In this document: positions 1-9,251 of the stretch, piece after piece
Layout: every line of letters starts with the position of its first letter
Numbering within the stretch: position 1 is the first letter of the stretch
Assembly (NCBI RefSeq): GCF_029948125.1
Contig: NZ_JASAMB010000009.1
Location: forward strand, 1-64,000
Length of the DNA: 64,000 nucleotides
Direction: 5' to 3'
From: Catellatospora sp. KI3
GTDB lineage: Bacteria; Actinomycetota; Actinomycetes; Mycobacteriales; Micromonosporaceae
Program-made: the position numbers and the translations under genes
The notes under the pieces: model-generated
What the model saw: the letters and a program-made list of their open reading frames with translations, nothing else
Told to the model about the DNA's origin: nothing
The model's database searches: none

Positions 1-14
1 CTGCGGAGCTCGCG

Positions 15-917
15 ATGACCACCACCCTGAGCCGTCACTCGACGGAGCCGACCGCGCCGCCCGCCCGCCCCGCCCCGCGCCGCCGCCGGGTGTTCACCGC
101 CGAGCGCCGCCCCGGCAAGCTCACCTACCTGTCGCTGCTGGCCCTCGCGTTCTTCGCGGCGCTCCCGCTGTACTGGATGCTGGTCGTCGGCTCGCACGAC
201 AACGGCGTCCTCGGGCAGGTCCCGCCGCCGCTGGGCCTCGGCGGCAACCTGATGGCCAACCTCGAACGGGCCTTCGGCACGGTGCCGTTCTTCAAGGCGC
301 TGACCAACTCGTTCCTGGTCTCCAGTGCCATCACGCTGAGCGTGGTGCTGTTCTCGACCCTGGCCGGGTTCGCGTTCGCCAAGCTGACCTTCAAGGGCCG
401 CAACGCGATGCTGCTGATCATCATCGCCACCATGATGATCCCGAACCAGCTGGGCGTCATCCCGCTGTACATGCTCATGGCGAAGATCGAGTGGACCGGC
501 CAGATCTACGCGGTCATCGTGCCCGCGATGGTCAACGCGTTCGGCGTCTTCTTCATGACGCAGTACCTGTCGGAGGCGGTGCCGACCGAGCTGCTGGAGG
601 CGGCGCGCGCGGACGGCTGCACCACGTTGCGCATCTTCTGGCATGTGGTGCTTCCGGCGGCCAAACCCGCGGCGTCGGTGCTGGGCATGCTCACCTTCAT
701 GACGGCCTGGAACGACTTCTTCTGGCCGCTGGTGGTGCTCACCCCGGAGGATCCGACCGTGCAGACCGCACTGTCGACCCTGGCCAGCGGCTATGTCGCG
801 GACTTCTCGCTGACGCTGACGGGTGCCTTCGTCGCGACGGTGCCGCTGCTGCTGGTGTTCATCGGGCTGGGCCGCCAGATCATCGGCGGCATCATGCAGG
901 GCGCCGTCAAGGGCTGA
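15..917 (+). CDS. Carbohydrate ABC transporter permease (MalG type)
   Basis: Inner-membrane permease of a binding-protein-dependent sugar importer, 300 aa. After a basic, Pro-rich cytoplasmic N-terminus (about residues 1-38) the protein has six predicted membrane segments. The conserved EAA loop is visible around residues 193-212 (ELLEAARADGCTTLRIFWHV), which docks on the ATPase. Length and loop fit the MalG/CUT1 family. GGAG lies six bases before the ATG. The partner permease and the binding protein should lie upstream, outside the window. The substrate cannot be read from sequence, although the secreted glycosidases nearby make an oligosaccharide plausible. Confidence 0.93.
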   Translation: MTTTLSRHSTEPTAPPARPAPRRRRVFTAERRPGKLTYLSLLALAFFAALPLYWMLVVGSHDNGVLGQVPPPLGLGGNLMANLERAFGTVPFFKALTNSFLVSSAITLSVVLFSTLAGFAFAKLTFKGRNAMLLIIIATMMIPNQLGVIPLYMLMAKIEWTGQIYAVIVPAMVNAFGVFFMTQYLSEAVPTELLEAARADGCTTLRIFWHVVLPAAKPAASVLGMLTFMTAWNDFFWPLVVLTPEDPTVQTALSTLASGYVADFSLTLTGAFVATVPLLLVFIGLGRQIIGGIMQGAVKG

Positions 918-925
918 CGCACGAC

Positions 926-979
926 TTGTATCGAGGGGTTGACACAAGCACTACGCTTTGTATCAACCCCTCGATACAA
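926..979 (+). promoter_or_regulatory. Two palindromic operators overlapping a promoter
   Basis: Two copies of TTGTATC-N8-GAYACAA lie at 926-947 and 958-979, with centres 32 bp apart (about three helical turns). Their N8 spacers are reverse complements (GAGGGGTT and AACCCCTC), so the whole block is also a large inverted repeat. A TTGACA -35 (939-944) lies in the first site and TATCAA (961-966) in the second with 16-bp spacing, so a bound repressor would cover the promoter. A GGAGG ribosome site (980-984) follows. The GntR gene two cistrons downstream is the likely ligand, by inference. Confidence 0.75.
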
Positions 980-991
980 GGAGGCTCCGTC

Positions 992-1705
992 ATGGCGTAC
1001 CGGCTCCTGGGCATCGCCCTGGGCGCGGTCGTGGCCTGGCAGGTCGCCGACCGGCTGCCGCTCGGCCGCGGCTACGCCCTGGCCGGCCCCGCCTTCGCGC
1101 TGACGCTGCTGCTCACCGCGCTGGCCGCCGAACGCCTGGCGCCCCGACCCGGGGCCACCGGGCCGCGCTCGGCGTCGCTGGCGGTCCGCCGCATCCGCGA
1201 CTACCTGCCGGTCTACCCCAGCTGGGTGGCGGGCCTCGGCACCGTCGCCCTGGTCGCGCTGCTCTCGGTGACCACGGCCGTGGCCGTCGCCGACGACCAG
1301 GGCCGCGCCGGCCGCGCCATCAGCCGGAACTGCGACGACGGGGTCATGACCAGTAGCCCCTGGCCGGGCGGCTACTACGCGCTGCCGATCCTCGCCGCCA
1401 CCGGCGCCTGCCTGCTGCTCGCTCTGGTCGCGCTCCGGGCGGTCGCCCGGCGACCGCGCCTGGCCGGCGACGACGGCACGCGCCGCCGGGCCGCCGAAGT
1501 GATCATCAGCGGGTACGGCATCGCCGTGCTGACGCCGCTGGCCGGATGCGCCAGCGCGGCCGTCGCCGGCGCCTTCGCCGTCCAGTGCGGAGCGCACCGG
1601 ACGGGCGTCGTCTACACGACCGCGGCCGTCGCCGCGGTCACCCTCGTCGTGTTCTGGGCGTACCTGGTCTCGGTGCTGCTGTTCGGCCGTAGGGTGCGGG
1701 CATGA
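992..1705 (+). CDS. Multi-pass membrane protein co-transcribed with a GntR regulator
   Basis: A 237-residue hydrophobic protein with about five or six predicted membrane segments (near residues 4-20, 26-45, 83-103, 130-150, 175-195 and 210-232) and a loop with a single Cys (NCDDG) after the third. No enzyme motif was recognised. The start is set by GGAGG seven bases before the ATG. The stop overlaps the ATG of the GntR gene (ATGA), so translation of the two is probably coupled. Small membrane proteins paired with YtrA-type GntR regulators are common in actinobacteria and often belong to stress or transport operons. The function here is unknown. Confidence 0.75.
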   Translation: MAYRLLGIALGAVVAWQVADRLPLGRGYALAGPAFALTLLLTALAAERLAPRPGATGPRSASLAVRRIRDYLPVYPSWVAGLGTVALVALLSVTTAVAVADDQGRAGRAISRNCDDGVMTSSPWPGGYYALPILAATGACLLLALVALRAVARRPRLAGDDGTRRRAAEVIISGYGIAVLTPLAGCASAAVAGAFAVQCGAHRTGVVYTTAAVAAVTLVVFWAYLVSVLLFGRRVRA

Positions 1706-2079
1706 GCGAGCTGCCCGAGATCGCGGTCGACCCCGGGCTGCACGTGCCGCCGTACGAGCAGATCCGGCAGCAGCTCGCCGACCTGATCACCGGCGGAGTG
1801 CTGGCCACCGGGCACCGGCTGCCGCCCATCCGGCAACTCGCCGCCGACCTCGGCCTCGCCGTGGGGACGGTCGCGCGGGCGTACCAGGAACTGGAGTCGG
1901 CCGGGCTGGTCCACACCCGCCGTGCCGCCGGGACCGCGGTCGCCCCGCTGAGTGCCCAGCCGGCCGAGGGGCGCGCGGAGACGCTGGCCCGCCAGTACGC
2001 CCAGGCGGCGAGGCGACTCGGCCTGACCGCCGACGAAGCCCTCGCCGCCGTGGCCCGCCACTGGCCCCCCACCCCCTGA
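1702..2079 (+). CDS. GntR-family transcriptional regulator, YtrA type
   Basis: A 125-aa regulator. The N-terminal winged helix-turn-helix (about residues 10-75) carries the family signature: PPYEQIRQQLADLI, then GHRLPPIRQLAADLGLAVGTVARAYQELESAGLV. Only about 45 residues follow, so there is no large effector domain; this is the YtrA-like short class. It overlaps the membrane-protein gene by 4 bp and sits in the operon preceded by two TTGTATC-N8-GATACAA operators, which implies autoregulation. The family usually represses its own operon until an effector, often a cell-envelope signal, is present. Confidence 0.9.
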   Translation: MSELPEIAVDPGLHVPPYEQIRQQLADLITGGVLATGHRLPPIRQLAADLGLAVGTVARAYQELESAGLVHTRRAAGTAVAPLSAQPAEGRAETLARQYAQAARRLGLTADEALAAVARHWPPTP

Positions 2080-2153
2080 CACCGCCCCTCGCCCCCGCCC
2101 CGCCCCGCCGCGCCCCGCCGCGCCCCGCCGCGCCGCGCCCGTGGGCTCGGGTG

Positions 2154-2217
2154 GTGCAGTTTCGGGGAAAGTGCAGGGATCTTGGCCGGAATTCGAGCAC
2201 TTTCCCCGAAACTGCAC
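2154..2217. repeat. 64-bp palindromic repeat, copy 1 (convergent junction)
   Basis: Arms GTGCAGTTTCGGGGAAAGTGC and its reverse complement (21 bp) flank a 22-base centre that is itself partly palindromic (GGATC and GAATTC). It lies between the stop of the plus-strand GntR gene and the stop of the minus-strand gene at 2241. Three more copies occur in this window, each also between convergent genes. A bidirectional terminator or a REP-like element are the two readings. Confidence 0.9.
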
Positions 2218-2240
2218 GCCGCCCGCCCGAGGGCGGGGCG

Positions 2241-2915
2241 TCACTGGGGCAGGGGCGGGGTCTTCCACATCGCGGCGAATCCGGCGGCCTCGCCGAACAG
2301 CCAGCGGGAGATCTCGCCGACCCGGCGCGGCTCCACCCGATGGCTCACCCCGCGCCGCACGTCCACCAGCACCGGCTCGCCGTGCGGAAGGATCTGCCCC
2401 ATGTTGGCGCGCATCAGGTGCAGCGTGGCCGTGACCAGCTCCGTAGTCGGCGGCTCCTCGTCGAAGTGCAGCCGCACCGCCTCCACCCGGCCGTCGTCGT
2501 AGCGCAGTCCGAAGTGGGCGCTCACCCGCACCGGCAGGTCCGCGATGATCGCGAGGGCGTCGTTGACCGGGGTCAGGTGGGCGGTGTGCGGCTCGCCCAG
2601 TGAGCGCAGGTAGCGCGTCGCGCCGGCCGTCAGCGCGTCGTAGAGCCTGCTCCAGCGGGGGTTGACCGCCTTGCGGACCGCCGCCAGATGCGTGCCGTCC
2701 ATGCCGAACTCGATGTCGTTCTTCAGGGCCTTGACCATCTGGCTGTGCGGGTTGAACCCGCCGCCGGTCTCGCGCTGGCGGCGCAGTTTGCCGACGAACG
2801 CGGCCTTGGCGGGTCCGGTCCGGTCGACGTAGCGGGTGAACGCGAGCAGGGTCGCGTAGGGCAGCGCGGCGCGGGTGTCGGTCGATGTGTCGGGGGTGGC
2901 GACACGGATGGTCAT
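2241..2915 (-). CDS. Conserved hypothetical protein, 224 aa
   Basis: A soluble 224-residue protein of unrecognised family. It is rich in Arg, Ala and Thr and has no signal peptide or membrane segment. Features visible are a basic N-terminal third (AAFVGKLRRQRETGGGFNPH), a central GATRYLRSLGEPHTAHLTPVN stretch and a C-terminal GEISRWLFGEAAGFAAMWKTP. The codon pattern is typical of coding DNA. The ATG is preceded only by a weak GGAG-like site. It ends next to palindromic repeat copy 1 and is transcribed divergently from the channel gene at 3423. No function is proposed. Confidence 0.6.
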   Translation of the reverse strand: MTIRVATPDTSTDTRAALPYATLLAFTRYVDRTGPAKAAFVGKLRRQRETGGGFNPHSQMVKALKNDIEFGMDGTHLAAVRKAVNPRWSRLYDALTAGATRYLRSLGEPHTAHLTPVNDALAIIADLPVRVSAHFGLRYDDGRVEAVRLHFDEEPPTTELVTATLHLMRANMGQILPHGEPVLVDVRRGVSHRVEPRRVGEISRWLFGEAAGFAAMWKTPPLPQ

Positions 2916-3033
2916 GGCGGCTCCATTCGCAGGTCAGCGGCCTTGATTCGAACACACATTCTAATACATCCGAGCCCCGTTTCCCATCCCTCACAGCCCC
3001 CCCGCCGCCATCTCCCGACCCCGCCCCACGATC

Positions 3034-3092
3034 GACGCTGGCCTATCTAGGGCACCGATTTTCACGATCTGTCCCCTAGATAGGCCAGCGTC
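3034..3092. repeat. Perfect 19-bp inverted repeat
   Basis: GACGCTGGCCTATCTAGGG at 3034-3052 is repeated exactly in reverse complement at 3074-3092, around a 21-base, AT-richer loop. It sits in the roughly 500-bp gap between two divergently transcribed genes, where a terminator is not expected. It contains the otherwise rare CTAG tetramer in both arms. It could be an operator for a large dimer, a structured RNA or a mobile-element footprint. Confidence 0.8.
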
Positions 3093-3115
3093 ATTGAAGG
3101 GCGCCGCCACTATCG

Positions 3116-3250
3116 CCCGCCCAGCCCAGCCCAGCCCAGCTCAGCGAGCCGAGCCAGCGCCGAGCTAGCCAGCCCGGCGAGCCAACCCGGCACAGCGAGC
3201 CGAGCCAGCCGGCTGAGCCAGCCCAGCCCAGCCCAGCTCGGCCGGGCCAG
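3116..3250. repeat. Degenerate CAGCC/CAGCCGAG low-complexity tract
   Basis: About 130 bases made of imperfect short tandem units (CCCAG, CCGAG, AGCCAG). They give only artificial reading frames full of Gly, Leu and Ala. Together with the 19-bp inverted repeat at 3034-3092 this fills the gap between the divergent genes at 2241-2915 and 3423-3839. No gene is seen here. Confidence 0.7.
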
Positions 3251-3422
3251 CCCGTCCGGCGCCGTCGTGCCTTGTGTCGCCTCGCCACGGCTCGTGTCGG
3301 TTGGCGTGCGGGGGTTGCCGCGCGTTGGCGGGGTGGTGGTTGGCGGGTCGGCCGGTGGTGTGGCGGGTTCTGGCCGGACGGGCGGGTATGCGGCAGCGGC
3401 ACCGTTGGCCAGAATCGGCGGC

Positions 3423-3839
3423 GTGTATCTGCTGCGTCGTCTGACCAATTCGCCCCGGGCACTGCTGTTCAGCTACCTGCTCCTGATAGCGGTCTCCGCT
3501 GGCCTGTACAAACTGTTCGAACACGACAAGTCTCTCGGCGACGCCCTGTGGTGGGCGGTGGTCACCGCCTCCACCGTCGGGTACGGCGACACCTACCCGA
3601 CGACCACCGCGGGCCGGATCCTGGCCGGTTTACTGATCTCGGTGATGGTCCTGTTCGTGATCCCGCTGATCACGGCGCATTTCGCCAGCAAGCTGATCGT
3701 GAACAACGACGCGTTCGTGCACGAGGAGCAGGAAGAGATCAAGAACCAGCTCCGCGAGATCCGCGCCATCCTGGAGTCCCGCCGCGACCCTGCCACCCCG
3801 GCCGCCTCCGAGCACCGCCACGCCGCTACTCCGCACTGA
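3423..3839 (+). CDS. Two-TM potassium channel (KcsA-like)
   Basis: A 138-aa ion channel subunit. TM1 spans about residues 14-30, a pore helix about 38-50, the K+ selectivity filter TVGYGD is at 51-56, and TM2 about 63-86. A charged, probably coiled-coil cytoplasmic tail (EEQEEIKNQLREIRAILESRR, about 100-120) would drive tetramer assembly. Size and order match bacterial KcsA-type channels and not voltage-gated ones. The GTG start lies seven bases after CAGAAT, consistent with a leaderless transcript. Upstream in-frame codons run into the low-complexity tract and were excluded. Confidence 0.92.
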   Translation: MYLLRRLTNSPRALLFSYLLLIAVSAGLYKLFEHDKSLGDALWWAVVTASTVGYGDTYPTTTAGRILAGLLISVMVLFVIPLITAHFASKLIVNNDAFVHEEQEEIKNQLREIRAILESRRDPATPAASEHRHAATPH

Positions 3840-3867
3840 CCGCCGGCGATCGTGGCCGTGTCGGCCG

Positions 3868-3907
3868 CCGCTGGTGGCGCTCAAGTCGAAGTGATCGCCA
3901 CCAGCGG
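3868..3907 (+). terminator. Hairpin downstream of the channel gene
   Basis: CCGCTGGTGGCG (3868-3879) and CGCCACCAGCGG (3896-3907) form a perfect 12-bp stem with a 16-base loop, 28 bp after the channel stop. There is no T-run, as is usual for actinobacterial terminators. Confidence 0.65.
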
Positions 3908-4270
3908 TTGTTTCGTCCACTCAGCCTGGCAAGATCGCGATTTGCGGTCGCCTCGACCTAGCCCAGTCCGCACATGATCGCCGTCTGCGGTCGTCCGGGC
4001 ATCGCACAGCCTGTCTGGTGACCGCAAGCAGTGATCAAGGCACGGGCCGCGTCCATGATCAGTGTTTCGGGGCCGTGTGGGCCGACCCGGCGGCTTCGCC
4101 CGGCCGGCGGCTTCGTCCGGCCGGCGGCTTCGTCCGGCCGGCGGCTCGCGCCCAGGGCGGTGGGCCTGGCCGGAAGTTGGCGCCAAAGCGGTCAGGATTC
4201 GAGAAGTCCTGGTCAGGGGCTCGCGGCTAGGGTGATCGAGAAGGACATCACCACTAGTTCAGGAGTGACC
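3908..4270. other. Intergenic region with 17-bp tandem repeats
   Basis: No gene is supported between the channel terminator and the VOC gene. Bases 4088-4146 hold about 3.5 copies of a 17-bp unit (CGGCGGCTTCGTCCGGC, with one C/T variant). Just upstream of the VOC gene are TAGGGT (about 4229) and an AGGAG ribosome site (4261-4265). Confidence 0.6.
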
Positions 4271-4627
4271 GTGACCGGCTCTACGACCCAGGGCATCAAG
4301 ACCGTGCTGCACCCCGTGACCGACCTCGCTGCCGCCAAGGCCGTCTACACCGCGCTGCTCGGCGTCGAGCCGCAGCACGACGCGCCGTACTACGTCGGGT
4401 ATGAGGTCGAGGGCCAGCACATCGGGCTGGTGCCGGGTGGCGCCGCGCAGGGCATGACCGGGCCGGTGGCGTACTGGCACGTGCCGGACATCGAGGCGAA
4501 GCTGGCTGAGCTGACCGCCGCCGGGGCGAGCGTCAAGGACGGGGTGAAGGAGGTCGGCCCGGGCCGCCGGGTGGCCACCGTCACCGACGCCGACGGCAAC
4601 GTGCTCGGGCTGCTCCAGGACCAGTGA
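4271..4627 (+). CDS. VOC (glyoxalase/bleomycin-resistance fold) protein
   Basis: A 118-aa single-domain protein of the vicinal-oxygen-chelate superfamily. It has two beta-alpha-beta-beta-beta halves: TVLHPVTDLAAAKAVYTALLGV opens the first, VAYWHVPDIEAKLAELTAAGA opens the second, and VTDADGNVLGLLQDQ closes the fold. The His and terminal acidic positions fit metal ligands, but enzyme and drug-binding members cannot be separated by sequence. GTG at 4271 is chosen because AGGAG (4261-4265) precedes it by five bases; GTG at 4265 is the alternative. It is followed directly by a GGGGCCC-type repeat. Confidence 0.85.
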   Translation: MTGSTTQGIKTVLHPVTDLAAAKAVYTALLGVEPQHDAPYYVGYEVEGQHIGLVPGGAAQGMTGPVAYWHVPDIEAKLAELTAAGASVKDGVKEVGPGRRVATVTDADGNVLGLLQDQ

Positions 4628-4653
4628 GCGTCGTCCGCCCCGCCGCCGGGGTG

Positions 4654-4702
4654 AAGAAGGGCCCCTTCTTCTACGCAATGCGATAAGAAGGGGCCCTTCC
4701 TT
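4654..4702. repeat. GGGGCCC palindromic repeat, copy 1
   Basis: Arms AAGAAGGGCCCCTTCTT and AAGAAGGGGCCCTTCCTT, separated by a spacer containing CTACGCAATGCGAT. It lies 27 bp after the VOC stop codon. Each arm is itself a palindrome around GGGCCC, so alternative hairpins are possible. A terminator role is likely for this copy. Confidence 0.85.
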
Positions 4703-4794
4703 ACATCCCCGCGCGGGTGGGGAGGGAGGCGCGTCGTTAGCTGAGAGCGGGGGAGCGGGCTACCGTAGCCCGGTTCACGACAGATGGGGAGACG

Positions 4795-7185
<2,391 letters not shown>

Positions 7186-7195
7186 CGGCAGCGTC

Positions 7196-7228
7196 GATGG
7201 GCATCCGTACCTTGTGCGGATGCCCATC
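7196..7228. terminator. Bidirectional terminator hairpin
   Basis: GATGGGCATCCG and CGGATGCCCATC form a 12-bp stem with a 9-base loop, lying between the convergent UvrA-like and SDR genes. It is a different sequence from the 64-bp repeat found at other convergent junctions. Confidence 0.8.
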
Positions 7229-7236
7229 TCCCGCTC

Positions 7237-7935
7237 CTAGCGCCGGAGTTGTTCGAAGCGGAACTCGCGGATGAAGCAGTCGCGGGGCTGCGCCACGGCG
7301 AACAGCACGCAGTCGACCACCGACTGGGCGGTCAGGTCGCTGTCGGCCGTACGCGGGCCGTCCTGCACGAAGTCCGGCGGGAACAGCGAGATGACCCGGA
7401 TGCCCTCGGGGCGCAGCCGGTGCGACAGGATCTCGGCGAGCCCGGCCTGGGCATGCTTGGCGGCGTAGAAGGCCGGGTGGGCCTCGGAGCGGTGGTTGCC
7501 GACCTCGCCGCAGCCGGAGACGAGCGTGACCACATCGGCCCGGTCCGAGGCGCGCAGCAGCGGCAGCAGGTGCTTGGTGAGCAGCAGCGTGCCGGTGCCC
7601 GCCCCGGCGAGGGTGTTCTCGATGGCGTCGTCGGCGGCGTCGAGCAGGTCGGGCCCGCTCAGGTAGGCCGCGCCGTTGTGGATCAGCACGTCGAGCCGGT
7701 CGGTGCGCTCGGCGATCGCGGCGGCGTAGGCGCGTACGGTGTCGGGCCGGGCCAGGTCGCAGGCGAACGCCTCGACGCGACCGTGCTGCGCCAGGTCGGC
7801 GGTCGAGGTGACGGCGGCCGGGTCGCGGGCCGCCGCGTACACGTGGGCGCCGCGTTCGGCGAAGGCCAGGGCCAGGCGGCGGCCGGTGTCACGCCCGGCG
7901 CCGGTGACGGCGACGCGCAGCCCCTCGAAGGTCAT
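7237..7935 (-). CDS. Short-chain dehydrogenase/reductase
   Basis: A 232-aa Rossmann-fold oxidoreductase. The cofactor motif near the N-terminus is TGAGRDTG, a variant of TGxxxGxG. DLARPD and HNGAA (NAG-like) follow, and the catalytic Tyr-Lys pair is AFYAAKHA near residue 155. The upstream Ser is in TLVSGCG. The ATG at 7935 is placed at the start of the first beta strand; longer upstream frames add only low-complexity residues. The ribosome site is weak. It converges on the UvrA-like gene and diverges from the DUF305-like gene. The substrate is unknown. Confidence 0.87.
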   Translation of the reverse strand: MTFEGLRVAVTGAGRDTGRRLALAFAERGAHVYAAARDPAAVTSTADLAQHGRVEAFACDLARPDTVRAYAAAIAERTDRLDVLIHNGAAYLSGPDLLDAADDAIENTLAGAGTGTLLLTKHLLPLLRASDRADVVTLVSGCGEVGNHRSEAHPAFYAAKHAQAGLAEILSHRLRPEGIRVISLFPPDFVQDGPRTADSDLTAQSVVDCVLFAVAQPRDCFIREFRFEQLRR

Positions 7936-8157
7936 CACAGGACAGATCGAACCATGGGCGGGCGGGTCTTGGTCCACGGTGACTCCAGACCGGGTGGGTG
8001 CCGGTGCCCGGGCGGGCGCCGTGGGGTGCGGCGATCGTAGGCGGGGGCGCGCCGGAGCCGGGCGGAACCGGCGCGACCTGACCGCGGCTCGGCCTGAGCC
8101 GGCCTGGGAGCGGGATGCACCGGCACCGCCGCCCCGGAGGAGTGGGCGGTGCCGGTG

Positions 8158-8175
8158 GTGGAGAGCGCTCTCCAC
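8158..8175. promoter_or_regulatory. LacI-type operator, site A
   Basis: GTGGAGAGC followed by GCTCTCCAC, an 18-bp perfect palindrome with central CG. The form is typical of LacI/CebR-type regulators of polysaccharide genes. It lies in the divergent gap between the SDR and the DUF305-like gene. Confidence 0.8.
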
Positions 8176-8305
8176 GCCGAGGAGTGTTACGCGGTTGTTG
8201 CCAGCCGTCAATACCCGAGGAGAATGGTGTCCATATTGCTCGCCAAGATGACGGTTCACGAGGCGTTCCATTGACACCGGCCGGGGCCGCCCGCAGACTC
8301 GGCGA

Positions 8306-8323
8306 GCGGATAACGCTCTCCCA
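8306..8323. promoter_or_regulatory. LacI-type operator, degenerate site B
   Basis: The right half GCTCTCCCA matches the site at 27247-27264 exactly in reverse complement, while the left half GCGGATAAC is degenerate. It lies 38 bp before the ATG of the DUF305-like gene and 148 bp from site A, which would allow looping. It is weaker than the other sites. Confidence 0.5.
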
Positions 8324-8360
8324 CGATCATGACGTGCTGCGCCCGCCCAGGAGGTCGGCC

Positions 8361-9113
8361 ATGGACCCAGCCCTCGCCCCCACCCTCTCGCGACCAGACT
8401 CCAGCCCTGGTCAGCCCGTCCACCACGGCCGAACCGAGCCGCCGCCGACGGCGACCCGCCCGGGCGCCACGTTGGGAAGGGGCCCTTCTACTACGGATAG
8501 CGATAAGAAGGGGCCCTTCCTTGCGCTGAGGCTGGTGGGGGTGGTGGTGGCGGTGCTGCTGGCCGGGGCGGGCTGCGGCGGGGCCGCCGCGCCGGGTGCC
8601 CCGGCCGCGCCGCCCCGCCCGGTCGCCTCGCCGCTGCTGCTGCAGGGGGCCGACGTGGCCTGGCTACAGCTCATGATCTCGATGGACGGGCAGCTGATCG
8701 CCCTGCTGGAGCGGGCCGAGCAGCGTGCCGGCGACGCGGCCGTGCGCGAGCTCGCCGGGCGGCTGCACCGGGAGCACACGCCGGAGCTGGACCGGCTGGT
8801 CGAGCTGCGGACCCGGGCGGGCCTGCCGACCGACGACATCCACAAAGGCCATGACATGCCGGGCATGGTGACCGACGCCGACCTGGCCGAAGTGGACGCG
8901 ACGGCCGCGACCGGGTTCGACGCGCTGTTCCTGACCCGGGTGCGCGAGCACCTGGACCAGTGCGTCTCGCTGGCCAAGTCGGAGCAGGAAGCGGGGACGG
9001 ATCCGGCGATCCGCGCGGCGGCCACTGCCGTGGAACGGGAACGGGCAGCTCAGCGTGCCGAATGGGACCGGGTCGCGAAGGGACGTATTGACGTACCGGC
9101 AACCGGGGCGTAA
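8361..9113 (+). CDS. DUF305-like exported protein
   Basis: The mature part (after about residue 75) resembles the DUF305 four-helix fold: DVAWLQLMISMDGQLIALLERA, then HREHTPELDRLVELR, then a Met/His stretch (HKGHDMPGM), then LFLTRVREHLDQCVSLAKSE. The family's usual MI-x-HH pair is absent (MISMDGQ). A hydrophobic export segment ending in LLAGAGCGG suggests a lipoprotein. AGGAGG six bases upstream supports ATG 8361, but that puts about 53 odd residues before the signal, part of them encoded by a GGGGCCC repeat. A CTG or GTG start at 8526-8535 is the alternative. LacI-type sites precede the gene. Confidence 0.7.
   Translation: MDPALAPTLSRPDSSPGQPVHHGRTEPPPTATRPGATLGRGPSTTDSDKKGPFLALRLVGVVVAVLLAGAGCGGAAAPGAPAAPPRPVASPLLLQGADVAWLQLMISMDGQLIALLERAEQRAGDAAVRELAGRLHREHTPELDRLVELRTRAGLPTDDIHKGHDMPGMVTDADLAEVDATAATGFDALFLTRVREHLDQCVSLAKSEQEAGTDPAIRAAATAVERERAAQRAEWDRVAKGRIDVPATGA
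8474..8522. repeat. GGGGCCC palindromic repeat, copy 2 (inside a reading frame)
   Basis: GGGAAGGGGCCCTTCTAC, then CGATAAGAAGGGGCCCTTCC. Unlike the other three copies, this one is upstream of the signal-peptide codons of the DUF305-like gene and downstream of its best ribosome site, so either it is translated or the true start lies after it. Confidence 0.8.
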
Positions 9114-9119
9114 AACTCT

Positions 9120-9135
9120 TGGAGAGCGCTCTCCA
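9120..9135. promoter_or_regulatory. LacI-type operator, site C
   Basis: TGGAGAGCGCTCTCCA, a perfect 16-bp palindrome identical in core to site A. It is 7 bp after the DUF305-like stop and about 117 bp before the start of the discoidin-DUF1996 gene. Confidence 0.8.
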
Positions 9136-9251
9136 TCGTACTGCGGTGTGAAGCGGCCATGCCCGCCAGCAGCTCGCGGTACGGCCCGTCCCAGTTCGGC
9201 CGCTCCCGCCTGCCCAGGGCGTGGGCGTGCCCCCACCTCCCGGGAGATCGC

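Noticed and set aside
3267-3422. N-terminal extension of the potassium channel
   Set aside because: The in-frame upstream codons translate low-complexity intergenic DNA, and the GTG at 3423 directly precedes the first membrane helix.
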